From the NCBI GenBank assembly GCA_037447655.1, contig JBBHKE010001957.1:1-64000 (forward strand): DNA of 64,000 bases, written 5' to 3'. Shown piece after piece: positions 47,360-59,593 of this stretch. Both the position numbers and the translations under genes were made by a program. How positions within the stretch are numbered: the stretch's first letter is position 1; every line of letters starts with the position of its first letter. The notes under the pieces were generated by a model. The model had not been told where the DNA came from. It was given only the letters and a program-made list of their open reading frames with translations, and made no database searches. This stretch comes from Zygnema cylindricum. Lineage: Eukaryota; Streptophyta; Zygnematophyceae; Zygnematales; Zygnemataceae.

Positions 47360-47985
47360 CTCCCCTAAACCTTTAGACTCTCTCAGCCACTAAGTCCACC
47401 TGCCTCTCTACAAAATTTCAATTTAGGTGCAGGAAAAGGCTGAGTCATCATATCTGGTACCATCATCTCATCTGGCAAATAACTAAGTTTCAAAATTCTG
47501 TTCAGAATCGTACCACTTCGGTACATCTCTATGAGAGCCATCCAAAGATCGGATGCCCTTTCTACCTGCAAATGAGGACATGCAAGTCCTTGAGTGAGAT
47601 GGCGTAGGATGAAGTGCTTTGCCGCCATATTGTTGAAGTCCTAGGTTTCAGTATCATTCTCCTCGTTCCTCGGAATAGGTGACATGAATGCCGAACCAGT
47701 TGCTATTGGTGTGGTCGCCTCTTTCTCCCTTACTTTGTCCACCACCTCTCCTTCTTTTTTTTCCTCCGTTGAAGGTGGATCCTCTTTCCTGGTGAATCTG
47801 CTTCCTCCAAACCATGGAGGAATTCCAAGACTTGATGGGCGCCCCAACCGTCCACTCACAATCCCCCAAAACATTTTTTCGCATAGAGCTCCTATCATCA
47901 TACTTTCCCAGTATATGAAGCCAGTTCCATTAAAGATTGGTACCCTAGAGAGTGGGCCCATAACCTGAAACTCTGAAACCTCCAT
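47360..47985 (-). pseudogene. Gag start joined to pol end by deletion
   Basis: Starts at 47985 inside the LTR with MEVSEFQVMGPLSRVP, runs through early gag (ILRHLTQGLACPHLQ), and near 47502 jumps to the last 40 codons of an RNase H region (MMTQPFPAPKLKFCREAGG). A frame break lies near 47640. Everything from the zinc knuckle to RNase H is missing. Likely origin: a deletion joining D's gag to the pol end of the element that brought LTR H. Confidence 0.8.
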
Positions 47986-49013
47986 AAGTCCTCAGAGTGG
48001 ACAGCTTCTAAGAAGCCTCTAGGATAACCCTGACCCCTTTGTGTTTCAGCAAAAATAACTGCCACCCTGGCAGACAAAAACTCTGACCAACTTCACCCTA
48101 GTGAAGACAAGACTCCCCTGAGTCGATAGCAAAAAGAATCTCTGAATTTGCTCCCCTGAGCAGTAAGTTATAGAGGGTCAAAGTTGACCTTTTGTACAAA
48201 AGCTCTCTGGGAGAGAGGGTCTTATCTTCTAATTTTTCTAAGTCCTATCTCTTTCACAGACTCTATCTACTGATGTACGGAACCAATTAGATTACAGTTC
48301 CGTACGAAAAAGTACAGCTGCCGATGTACTTTATGTACGGACACTGTACAACATGGCCTAAATGTCGACACGTGGTATGTCCGGATTCGCTCCTTTAATC
48401 CTCGGCGATGCCGCGCTCCAATGTAACATCGCCACGTGTCATCCGATGTTGCGATACCCACAAACCGCCGAATTCTTCTTTCGCGATCTCGGCGCTAATT
48501 CCGGTCATCCGATTTAACTCGTATTTGATCGTAGCCGTAATAAATGCATGCGCGGTATTTGTTTCGCTTACGAAATCTATGCACGGTATTGATTTCTTAT
48601 CTGTACTGCAATTCGTACTTTTACATACCAGATCTATGTATCCCGTTAACAATTATAGTTAAATGATATATCCTACGAATTATTGTTTAATTAATTATAG
48701 TACTATATAAAGCGTAAGACTACTTCTAGACTTAACGGCTAAGGCTACCGGCTAATTACTATCTGTCGGCCGGCAGGTACCAGGATCAAATCTTGTGGCC
48801 GGCATATACCTTTTAGTTAATAATCCCCTAACTAGTATAAATTTCCCGTAAACCTCAGGATAGCCTAGGTAACCATGGCTCTAGCTTCCTCTCCAATTTC
48901 TCAGTGACTGCGACAAGTTTGAGAGTTTGGAGAGAGAAGTTAGAGGTAGACTGCCTCGGCTTCTTTATTTTTATTCAGACCTAGAAAATACTTTAAAACC
49001 ATTAATTTCTACA
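47966..49013 (-). repeat. LTR X (gamma) at the 5' side of element D
   Basis: TGAAACTCTGAAACC to ATTTCTACA, placed exactly at the gag boundary. Contains ATGTCGACAC (48362-48371) and a tRNA-like fold (GTCGGCC 48765-48771 with GGCCGGC 48797-48803). It is of another subfamily than the 3' LTR of D and directly abuts a partial delta LTR at 49014. Confidence 0.8.
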
Positions 49014-49882
49014 AAAAGAGTCTCTGAATTTGGTCCCCTAAGCAGTAAGTTATGAAGGGTCAAAGTTGACCTTTTTGTTCACCAGCTCTCTAGGAGAGAA
49101 GGTCCAGTCTATCAAATTTTTCTAAGTCCTATCTCTCTCTAAAACTCTATCTACTCAAGTACAGCACCAATCATAATAGTGTATCGTACATAAAGGTACA
49201 CGTGCCGTTGTACTTTATGTACGGCCATTGTACGACAAGGCCAAAAGTCGACACGTGTCATTTTTGGATTTATTTTTGGAATCCCTGGAGATGCCGTAAT
49301 CCAATGTGATTGTGCCACGTGGCGATTGATGTGACGTCGACGGCAAACCGTCAAAAACCTATTGCGCGATCTCGGCATGCTTCGTGGCCGTCCGATCAAG
49401 CCGGATTACAATCGTGGCCGTCATAAATACTTGCGAAATATTTGTTTCGCCTTTGAAACAAAATGCGCGGTATCAGTTTCGGATGTGACGAACACCGTAC
49501 ATTACAAACTATATCTATGTCTAAATATTTTGTTTAATGAAGATAGCCGACGTGTAAATATTTAAATAACTATCATACGTTATATCATACATCTCTGGTT
49601 TAGACTAGTTGGCTAAGGCTACTGGCTACTAGCTACTTTGACGGACGGTAGGTACCCGGTTCAAATCTTGGGTTCGTCAAATCTATTTTGGTAAAATATA
49701 CTAACCTAATATCTATCCCGGTCGAGATAGCATAGGTGTCTATGGCTCTATCTCCCTCTCCAACTTTCAGTGACTACGACAAGTGTGCGAGCTGGAGAGA
49801 GGAGTTAGAGGCAGACTGCCTCTGCTTTTTTTCTACATTTTACAAAACCTAGAAAATACTAAAATAACCTTTAATTTCTACA
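49014..49882 (-). repeat. Partial 3' LTR of element F, delta subfamily
   Basis: Lacks roughly the first 170 bp compared with 36259-37276 and starts in the AAAAGAGTCTCTGAATTTGG block. Ends ATTTCTACA before CTCCCTTTATTTTCTAG. tRNA-like fold: GACGGAC 49640-49646 pairs with GTTCGTC 49672-49678. Confidence 0.8.
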
Positions 49883-49895
49883 CTCCCTTTATTTT

Positions 49896-52800
49896 CTAGT
49901 CACTCTTTATTTTAAGACCACACTTCTCTCGGCAAAAAATTAGTTTAGGGGAAAGAACAGGTTTGGTCATCATATCTGCTACCATTTCACTATCTGGTTT
50001 ATACTCCAAACTGATTATCTTGTTTTCGACTTTCTCCTTAACAAAGGTAAGTCTGATATCCATGTGTTTGGCTTTAAAGTGATATTTAGGATTGGCAGAA
50101 ATGGCAATGACAGCCTGATTATCACAATACATTTTTTGGACACCACTCTTAAGATGACCAAGCTCACCAAGCAAAGACTTCACCCAGATTAATTGTTTTA
50201 CAGCAGAGCAAGAAGCCATGTACTCAGCCTACTTGGTGGACTAAGCAATGACCTTTTGCTGCTTGCTGCTCCAGCAAGAAGCCCCATCACCCACATACAA
50301 TACATATCCAATTGTGCATCTCCTCATAGGAGCATCCCCATAGCTGGCATCACTCCAAGTGGTGATGTCAGTATTGTTCCCACCCAAATGCAACCATAGA
50401 TCCCTAGTCCCTATGAGATATCTAAGAACTCTCTTAGCTGCCTCCCAATCTTTTCTAGTGGGAGCATTCAGACTCCTACTTAGTACTCCTACAGCTGCGG
50501 CTATGTCTGGACGGGTACAATTTATAAAATATATTAGGCTGCCCACTACTTCTCTATAAGGGATGGTCTGCATAAATCTTTTCTCTTCCGGCCCTACCTC
50601 ATCAACTAAGATTATAACTCCCTCTTCCACACTCCTTTCACTTCCCTTTCTTTAATTCCATAGGAGTGGTACAACTATTAGCCTTGTCCATTTGTAATTT
50701 TTCTAACATATTTCCAATGGCCTTTTTTGAGTTAATCTTATTATTTTTCTATCTCTGGCTCTCCTTACCTGAATTCTCAAAATATACCTTGCTTCTCCCA
50801 TATCCTTGATCTCAAACCTTCCTTTTAGATCATTTTTCAACTTATTTATTTTATCCATTGATTTACTTAAAATAAGCAAATCATCAACATAAATTGCAAT
50901 AAAAATAATTTCTTCCTCATCCTCAAACCAATAAATTGAGTGATCTGAGCTGATTCTAATATATCCGAAACCTGTAAGAAACTCATCGAGCTTCTTGTTC
51001 TATTGCTGGGGCGCCTGTTTCATTCCATACAAAGATTTGATCAATCGACATACCTTACTTTCCTCCCCTTCCTTCACAAATCCTTCGGCCTGTCGCATAA
51101 AAATTTCCTCATTTCCTTAGGGGAGATAGTTTGGTTACCTTATTGTTAACTTGCCTCTCTTGCATTTTTTTGCTGCTTCTTCTTCCTCCCTCAAACGCGG
51201 TAGCCGGAATAGATGGCTCTCATGGAATCTTCGGAACAGTTTCTACTTCTCCCCTATCCCTTGATTCCGAGTCGATTTCCACCACGTCTTCCGCTTTGGT
51301 TGGAGTTAATACTAAGGGTTTCACATTTGGGTCCTTCTCGATCTGATCTGTACCTGCAAGATCATCATCTTCTTGAAATCCTAGATAGTTAGGAAGCTCA
51401 AAGTCATCAGAATTTTCTAACCCAAATCTGATTTTTACAGTCTTTGTATGCTTAAAGGGATGTATAGATTTTCCTTCATCCATAACCACTAGATGCTTCA
51501 CTAGGATAATATCCTCTCTTTTAAGATCATAGACTCTATATCCTTTTAAATCTTCATCATATCCTAGTAGATATCATGGTTTTCTTTTTGGGTCTAACTT
51601 CGTGTTTGATCGATCTGTGTCTAAACTGAACACTTGACTACCGAAAACCTTTAAGTGTGAAATATCTGGTTTTCGGCCTGTCCATCTCTCATAACTTATC
51701 TAGATTCACATGCCCAAGCCTCTTATGCAACAACATTATATCATGAACACCAGCATAATAAAGTTTCTTCTTTTCATTGCTTAAAATCAGCCTAAACATC
51801 CCTTAGCTACCTTTTTCAGCATTAAAATATACTTCCTCCTCAAAACTAGCAGTAAAGACTCCTTTCCTAGTGCTAATATCAAAACCCTTATCATCTAATA
51901 CAGATGTAGAGATGAGGTTTTTGTTCAGTTTCAGAAAAAACAATACATCAAAGAATGTAACTATGGATGTCTTTCCTTCTACCAATACTTTCAGATCTAC
52001 CGATCCTACAAGAGTAGTAGTGACTATCCTCCCATCCCCGTACTCTATCTCTACAGTGGGAATCTTTTTTATCTTAGTGAACAAGTGTTTATCTTTACAC
52101 ATGTGCATGGATGCACGTGAATCTACAATCCAGTGTGCTTCACCTTTTAATCCACCGAAAGCACATTTCTGCTTTTGTGGAATTTTGACCTCGTTTTTCG
52201 CTTCCAACTCCTCATCCAATGGGAGTTCATCGTCCTTGTCCTCGAATTCCGCCTCATGTACTTGTGTCACAAGGGCAATTTTCTTTACTCTCGGGGGTCC
52301 ACCACTCTGCCCCTCTTTTAACCGCAGCTCGGTTAACTTAGTGCATTCAGCCATATAGTGCCCTGGTTTCTTACAAAAATGGCACAAACCTTTGGGAGTC
52401 CTTGATCCGAACTCCTCGGTCTGATTTTTCTGCCCCTCCCCTCGATAATCTCCAACCTGTTTCCCAAGATCATTGTTCCTCCAACCGATCCTAGTTGCCA
52501 AGGCTTGCCCACTCTTTCCTCCTCTTCGGATCTCAATCGTATTCTCTCGAACGAGAATCATCCCTACCATTGAATTCCAAATCCACCTTGAGTCCGCCAA
52601 GTCCTGCACACGGTTGACTATGTTCTCGAACTCATCGCGTAACTTCATTAGTAAACAGTTAACCTTTTCTTTTCCACTAAATACTTTTCCAGCACTCTCT
52701 TCTTCCATGAAAAGTGTAGCAAGCTCATTGCAAAAATTTAACATCTTCCCCCCTTTGTATACATACTTCTTAATATTTTGATCAGCCAATTGTTGTTGCT

Positions 52801-53250
52801 GAATCGTTCCACTTCGGTACACCTCTGTGAGAGCCACCCAAAGATCGGATGCCCTCTCTACCTGAAAATGAGGAGATGTAAGTCCTTGAGCAAGATGGCG
52901 GAGGATGAAGTGCGTAGCCACCATATTTTTGTAGTCCTAGGTATCGATATCATTCTCCTCGTTCCTCGAAATAGGTGACATGAATGCCGAACCAGTTGCT
53001 ATTGGTGTGATTGTCTCCTTCTCCTTTCCTTTGTCCACCACCTCCCTTTCATTTGTCTCCTCTATTGAAGATGGATCTGCATCTCTAGTGATTTTGCCTT
53101 CGTAAACCCTGGAGGTATTCAAGACTGGATGGACGCCTCACCTGTCCACTCACTATTCCCCAAAACTGTTTCTGACATAGAGCTTTTGTCATCATACTTT
53201 CCTAGTATATGAAGCCAACTCCATTTAATATGGGCACTCTATAGGGTGGG
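49896..53250 (-). pseudogene. Gag-pol of element F
   Basis: The gag start codon has changed to ATA. The most intact part is 51803-52924: gag core, CCHC knuckle (CHFCKKPGHYMAEC), protease region with DSRA in place of DSGA, and LVEGKTSIVTF. RNase H pieces lie at 49896-50630. The DDE core of integrase and the N-terminal reverse transcriptase are deleted. Confidence 0.85.
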
Positions 53251-53259
53251 CCTATAACG

Positions 53260-54088
53260 TGTAACTGTGAGACCTCTATAGGTCGTCATAGTAGGCATCT
53301 CACATGAAGCATCTAGGATAACCCTGACCCCATTGTGTTTCAGCAAGAATAACTGCCGCCATGGCAGACAAAAACTCTGACCACCTTCACCCTTCTGAAG
53401 GAAAGACTCCCTTGAGTTGATAGCAAAAAGAATCTCTAAATTTGCTCCCTTGAGCAGTAAGTTATAATGGGTCAAAGTTGACCTTTTGTATAGAAGGTCC
53501 GTGGGAGAGAGGGTCCAATCTATCAAATTTTTCTAAGTCCTATCTCTCTCTAAAACTCTTTCTACCGAAGTACGGCACCAATCATAATATTGTATCGTAC
53601 ACAAAGGTACAGGTGCCGGTATACTTTCTGTACGGCCATTGTACGACAAGGCTAACAAGTCGACACATGTCATTTTTGGATTCGTTCTTGTTATCCCCGG
53701 AGATGTCATATTCCAATATGGTTGTGCCAAGTGTCAATTGATGTGACGTTGACCGCAAACCGCCGAAAACCTATTCCGCAATCTCGGCATGCTTCGCGGC
53801 CGTCCGATTAAACCGGATTTCAATCGTAGACGTCATAAATACCTTCGCGTTATTTGTTTCGCCTTCGAAACAAAGTGCGCGATATCCGTTTCGGATGTTC
53901 CGTACGCCATATAACACAAAATGTATCTATGTCCAAATATCGCGTTAAATGAAATAGCCTACGTATAAGTATTTATCTAATTATCAAACCCTATATTGTA
54001 TAACATTGATCTTAGTCTAATTGGCTAAGGCTACCTGCTATCAGCGGCTTTGACGGACGGCAGGTACCAGGTTTAAATCTCGGGTCCG
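53260..54088 (-). repeat. 5' LTR of element F, cut by element B
   Basis: TGTAACTGTGAGACC to GGGTCCG, where element B begins. The cut falls inside the tRNA-like fold, after five bases of its closing stem strand. GTCCG is the predicted target duplication of B; its second copy would lie beyond the window. Confidence 0.8.
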
Positions 54089-54186
54089 TGTTGAAAATAA
54101 TAGATTTCTAGAGTATTTTCTAGGTTTAATAGGTTAGTATAAAAGAAAAGAAAAAGGACGGACAACCTCCCTCCACCTCCTCTCTC

Positions 54187-55192
54187 TGTTGAAATAAGTA
54201 GTTTTTGTATTTTCTATGTCTAAAATAAATTAGCGGAAACATATATAGAAAATGATGGCAACCTGCCTCCATCTCTTCTCTCTTTCCCCCATACTTGTTG
54301 TAGTCACTGAAGGAGAGAGAGAGCGATGGAGCCATGGCTGCCTCAGCTCCATAGGAAGGACTAAAGAGTGACTTAAGTCACTCTCAACAAAAGGTTGAGT
54401 CCGGCAGGACTCGAACACCCGACCGGTAGAGAGCGGCGTAGCCGTTCGCTCTAACCAGTCTGTCGTAGAAGTCCGTTAGATGATATAGGGTTTCATTTAT
54501 ATTTAAACTATTGTATTACAGTGAAATGATTTAACTGAAATATGGACGAAACGAACATAGAACTTGTTAAGGTTTAGTGCGAACGTCATTTCGCACGAAA
54601 CAAATGAAACGGACATTTGTTTTAAACAGTCGACATTTAATGTTGGATTTAATCCGATGGCGCACGTCATCGCCAAGATCGCGGAATGGTCAATTTGGAT
54701 TTTATGGACGTGGCATGACGTGGCGCCGCGTGGAAGGATGACATTCGGTCGCGAGAATTCCGGAGAATATACGAACGAGTGGAAAAATGACACGCGTCCA
54801 CTCAGTAGCCTTGTCGTACACCGGCCGTACAGAAAGGACATCGACCGTAGTACCTTTCTGTACTTTACAGTAATATGATTGGTTCGTACTTTAGTAGATA
54901 GGGGTTGTGAGAGAGATTTAGGACTTAGGAAATTTTGGTAGATAGACACCTCTCTCTCTAAGAGAGCCTTGTATAAATTGGCATTTTTGCCGGCTCATAA
55001 CTTATCGGCTGGTTGGCCGTTTTCAGTGATTCTTTTTGCTAGGGACTCAGGGGAGTCCACGCTACACAGGGGTGCAGTCAAATTGTCAGTTTTCCTTCTA
55101 GGCCAGCAGTGGTTGTGGCTTAAAATGGGTTAGTTAAATACTATCTAGAGGCTTCCTGTATTCTGTGGTCCAATGGAGGACACAAAATTGCA
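54187..55192 (+). repeat. 5' LTR of element A, alpha subfamily
   Basis: Palindrome GAGTGACTTAAGTCACTC at 54366-54383; antisense tRNA-like block around 54395-54460; GTAC cluster and CCAAT (ATTGG on this strand) before a TATA box TATAAAT at 54972-54978. TATA placement puts most of the LTR in U3 and leaves roughly 190 bp for R and U5. The gag start codon at 55173 is inside the LTR. Confidence 0.92.
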
Positions 55193-58100
55193 TGTTGTGG
55201 GCCCACCCTCTAGGGGGCCCACCATCTAGGGTGCCCACTTTCAATGGATCTGGGTTCATCTATTGGGAAGCCATGATGATGTGAGCTTTGTGTGAAAAAC
55301 GATACTGGGGTATCGTCAGTGGACAAGTGAAACGTCCACCTTGGGGAACTCCACCAGGATTTGGGGGAGTAAGGTTTCCTGCAACAACGGTTGCCTCAGC
55401 GGAGGAGGCAGATGATGGGGACAGCAGTGTGTCCGAAAAGGGGAAAGGAAAGGAGACACCCCTCACTCTTATTGCCACAGTATCGGGAGCGCCGACCGTG
55501 AAGACGGTGGAGAACGATACTCCAATGTGGGAGGATGTAAACATGGCTGCCAAGAACTTCATTCAGAGGCACCTCACTCAAGGTTTGGCCACTCCTCATC
55601 TTCACATATACAAGGCCGAGGAGTTGTGGATGAGTTTGGTGGAGATTTATAGAGCTGAAACTATTCAGAAGCTTTAGTTGGCTGAGCAAAAGCTAGTGAG
55701 TTACACTTACAAAGGAGGAAAGAAGTTAGATTACTGCAATGATCTTTCTTGTTTGTATATAAAAATGGAAAGTGCCGGGTGGACAGGTACAATGAAAATG
55801 AAAGTTAACACTTTTATCATGAAATTACCAGATAAGTTCGAAAACATAGTGTACCGAGTACAGGAAATGCCTGATAGTTCATGGAAATGGAACACAGTAG
55901 TCAGGATGATACTTGTGCAGTAAAACACAATGGAGATTAGGACAGGAGGAAAGTGCATTCAAGCTCTAGCAGCAGGAGGGGACCGATGGGGGAAGGACCC
56001 GAAGAAACCTTATAGAGGGGAAAAAGATCATTTTGGGGGACAGAGGCCCCCAAAGGGTCTTTGTCATTATTGCAAAAAGCCGGGACACTTTATCGCAGAT
56101 TGTGTCAAGCTAACAGAGCTGAGGCTCCAAGAGAACCGTGGAGGGGGTTCTTCCGGAGGGAAGAAAAAGGCACTTGTGGTTACAAAAGGGTTAGGAGAAA
56201 CCGAGGATGAGTTCTCTGAGGAGGATGGGGAGCTTCTTCTTGACGAGAGTCTGGAGGAAAAGGAGATTCCTCGGAGGCAGAAGTGTGCCCTTCGAGCAAT
56301 CCGGGAAGCTCCACAGGAAGGATGGATCATCGACTCAGGTGCATCCATGCATATGTGTCGTGATAAAGAACTCTTCACTAAGTTAAGAAAGATTCCTACT
56401 GTAGAGATAGAGGTTGGGGATGGGAGAGTGGTTACTACAGATCTACTGGGATCAATAGATCTGAAAGTCTTAGTGGAGGGTAAGACTTCTATACTTACAT
56501 TCTCAGATGTACTTTACATTCCCTAGCTGAGTAAAAATCTTGTCTCTACGTCTATGTTAGATGAGAAAGAGTTTCATACCTTCACTAGAAAGGGAGTCTT
56601 TACATCTAAATATGGGGATGAAGTTTACTTCAGAGCAGATAAGGGTAGCCAAGGAATGTTTAGGCTTAACTTGAGTAATGAAAAGAAGAATGCTTACTAT
56701 GTTGGTGTTCCTTAGGTGATGATTTGGCATAAGCCGTTGGGGCATGTGCATTTTGATAGATTAAGGGAAATGAAAAAGCTTGGGGTAGTAGATGACATTC
56801 AGTTTGGGGATAATGAAATGATGGATGATTGTAGTGGTTGTGCTCAAGGTATGGCTTACAGACTTCCCTTTCCCAAAGCCGCCACATATAGAGGTGAGAA
56901 AGTGTTAGATTTAGTCCACATAGATATTTGGGAACCTGCAAAGGTACCTATGGTTGGAGGAAAGAGGTTTATGATGACAATAGCTGATGACTGGTCTAGA
57001 TACTCTAGAGTTTACTTTCTGAAAACAAAGTCTGAAGCATCAACTTACTTCAAAGAATATAAAGCTTGGAGTGAGAAGTTGCATGAAACCCCCATTAAGA
57101 GGACAAGGAGTGATAATGGGGGGGAATATACCTCTAACGAGTTTGAGGATTATCTGAGAGATGAGGGAGTGCAGCACCAGAAAACTGTACCATATAACCC
57201 GGAATAAAATGGGGTAGCTGAGAGGTTGAATCGTACACTAGAAGATAGTGTAAGCGGTATGTTGGCAGACAAGAAAATAGGAAAGAGATTTTGGGCAGAA
57301 GCAATAAACTGTGCCAACCACATTAAGAATAAAGTCCTTACCTCAGCTGTAAAGGGAGTGACACCTTATGAGAGATGGGTTGGAAGGAAACCAGATATCT
57401 CACACCTTAAAGTATTCGGTAGCCAAGTTTACAGTCTTGACACGGATAGGAAAAACTGGAAACTAGATGCTAAGGGAAAACCTGGATACTTTGTGGGATA
57501 TGATGAGGATGTTAAGGGATATAGATTCTATGACTTAGCAAAGAAAGATATCATTCTGGTCAAACACTTAGTTGTCATGGATGAACGGAAGTCATTTGAC
57601 CCCTTCAAATATACAAAGAAGAAAAGGATTAGATTTGAGTCCGAAAGTGAGGAGAACTCGGTCGTTCCTGAAAGGGACATGGGTGAAACCGTGATTACAG
57701 ATTCATGGGAGATCCAAGATACGAAGACTCACCGGAAACCTCACATACTCCTATGGACTTCGAGGAGATAGAACAAGCGGGACAAGAACCGGTTTCCATG
57801 GACAGGGGAGCCGATGAGACAGTGAGAAGAAATTAAAGACTTCCATCCATTCTTGCTTCGGAGTTTGAGGGAGGAAGGAGGAGCAGCAAAAGATTACAGG
57901 AAAAACAAGCCGCTCATAAGGTAACTAAGCTATCTCACCCTGATGAGCCTCTCTCTTACTCGGAGGCAGTGAATTGTCGAGAGAAAGAAAGATGGATTAG
58001 AGCTATAAATGATGAGATAGCTTCTATCATGGAAGCAAATACTTGGGAACTAGCAGATTGTCCTCAAGACAGAAAACCTATTGGGTGTAAATGGGTATTT

Positions 58101-59580
58101 AAACTAAAACTAAACCCAGATAATACCATTGAAAGATATAAGGCTCGATTGGTAGCGAAAGGGTTCACCCAAAAGGAGGGGATTGACTATGAGGAGACCT
58201 TTGCTCCAGTTGTTCGGTTCCCATCAGTAAGGATTCTCCTCAGTCTAGCAAAAGCGGAACACATGGAAATACATCGGATGGACATTAAGACTGCTTTCCT
58301 CAATGGTGAGTTAGAGGAAGAAATTTTCATGAGACAACCCGAAGGGTTCGTGGAAGAAGGAGAATAGAGGAAAGTCTGCAGGCTCATAAAGTCCTTATAT
58401 GGACTAAAGCAGGCTCCCCGACAGGCTCATAAAGTCCTTATATGGACTAAAGCAGGCTCCCCGACAGTGGAATAAGAAACTAGATGAGTTTCTTACCAGT
58501 CTGGGATATATCCGTATCAGCTCTGACCATTCTATCTATATGTTTCAAGATGAGAATGGTGTCATTTTTATTGCAATTTATGTGGATGATCTGCTTGTGT
58601 AGAGTAAATCCTTGGAAAATATCAATAAGTTAAAAACAGATATTAGAAGCAGATTTGATATGAAGGATTTAGGGGAGGCAAAATTTATTTTGGGGATTCA
58701 AATGGAGAGAGATAGGGGGAAGAAGATTATCAGACTTACTCAGAAAGAAGGAATTGGTCATATGCTTGAGAAATTCCAGATGGAAAATGCTAACAGTTGT
58801 AGCACTCCTATGGACTTGAAAAAAGTAAGTGATGGGAGTGTAGAAGGAGGAGTGATGATCTTAGATAATCAAATGAGTACAGAAGAGAGAGAGTTTATGA
58901 AGACTATCCCTTATAGACAGGTCGTAGGAAGTTTAATCTATTTTATGAATTGTACCAGGCCGGACATAGCGGGAGCAGTTGGAGTACTCAGTAGGAGTCT
59001 TAATGATCCTAGGAAGAGAGACTGGGAGGCAGCCAAGAGAGTCATGAGATATCAGGTGGGAAACAGAGAGTTATGGTTGCATTTGGGAGGGGAGCACACT
59101 GACATCACTACTTGGAGTGATGCTAGTTATGGGGACGCACCTATGAGAAGATGCACTACTGGGTATGTGTTGTATGTTGGGGAAGGTGCTTTCTGTTGGA
59201 GCTGTAAGCAACAAAAGGTGGTTGCTCAGTCCACTTTGGAGGCTGAGTACATGGCCTCTTGTTCTGCTATGAAAGAATTGATGTGGGTCAAGTCCTTCCT
59301 GCAAGAACTAGGGTATATGAAAGAGGGAGTGCATGAAGTGTTTTGTGATAATCAAGAGGCCATAGCCATTGCAGCTAATCCAAAACATCATTTTAAAGCT
59401 AAACATATGGACACAAGATTAAGTTTTGTAAGAGAAAAAGTTGAGAATAAAATAGTGAATCTTGTATATAGATCTGATGAGGAAATGGTAGCAGACATGA
59501 TGACCAAACCTGTGCCCTCACCGAAGTTAAAATACTGTAGGGAAAAATGTGGATTAAAAGAAAAATTAAAAATAGACTAG
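55173..59580 (+). pseudogene. Gag-pol of element A
   Basis: Order: gag, CCHC knuckle (CHYCKKPGHFIADC, 56062-56103), protease with intact DSGA near 56333, pre-integrase (MIWHKPLGHVHFDRL), integrase core (SDNGGEYTS; NGVAERLNRTL after a stop), reverse transcriptase (CKWVFKLKLNPDNTIERYKA; YVDDLLV near 58580) and RNase H (ASYGDAPMRRCTTGYVLYVG). Breaks: a stop early in gag after a short duplication, stops at 55675, 55921 and 56524, another near 56714 and one near 57205, a frameshift near 57725, and stops or frameshifts near 57834, 58366 and 58600. The last 322 codons, to 59580, are open. Confidence 0.92.
58381..58466 (+). repeat. 43-bp tandem duplication in reverse transcriptase
   Basis: The block GGCTCATAAAGTCCTTATAT and its continuation to CCCCGACA is present twice, at 58381 and 58424. 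The 43-bp unit is not a multiple of three and shifts the frame. Confidence 0.9.
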
Positions 59581-59593
59581 AAAATAAGGGGAG

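Larger units (their letters stand above)
49014..54088 (-). mobile_element. Copia element F, internally deleted
   Basis: Partial 3' LTR (49014-49882), polypurine tract complement, RNase H and late reverse transcriptase, remnants of the linker and integrase C-terminus, pre-integrase, gag, and a 5' LTR (53260-54088) cut by element B. Two internal deletions are visible: near 51110, where reverse transcriptase jumps to the linker, and near 51695, where the integrase C-terminus jumps to the pre-integrase domain. Confidence 0.8.

Noticed and set aside
55173-59580. Autonomous, active Copia element (A)
   Set aside because: Structure and target duplication are complete, but stops and frameshifts in gag, integrase and reverse transcriptase exclude a functional polyprotein.
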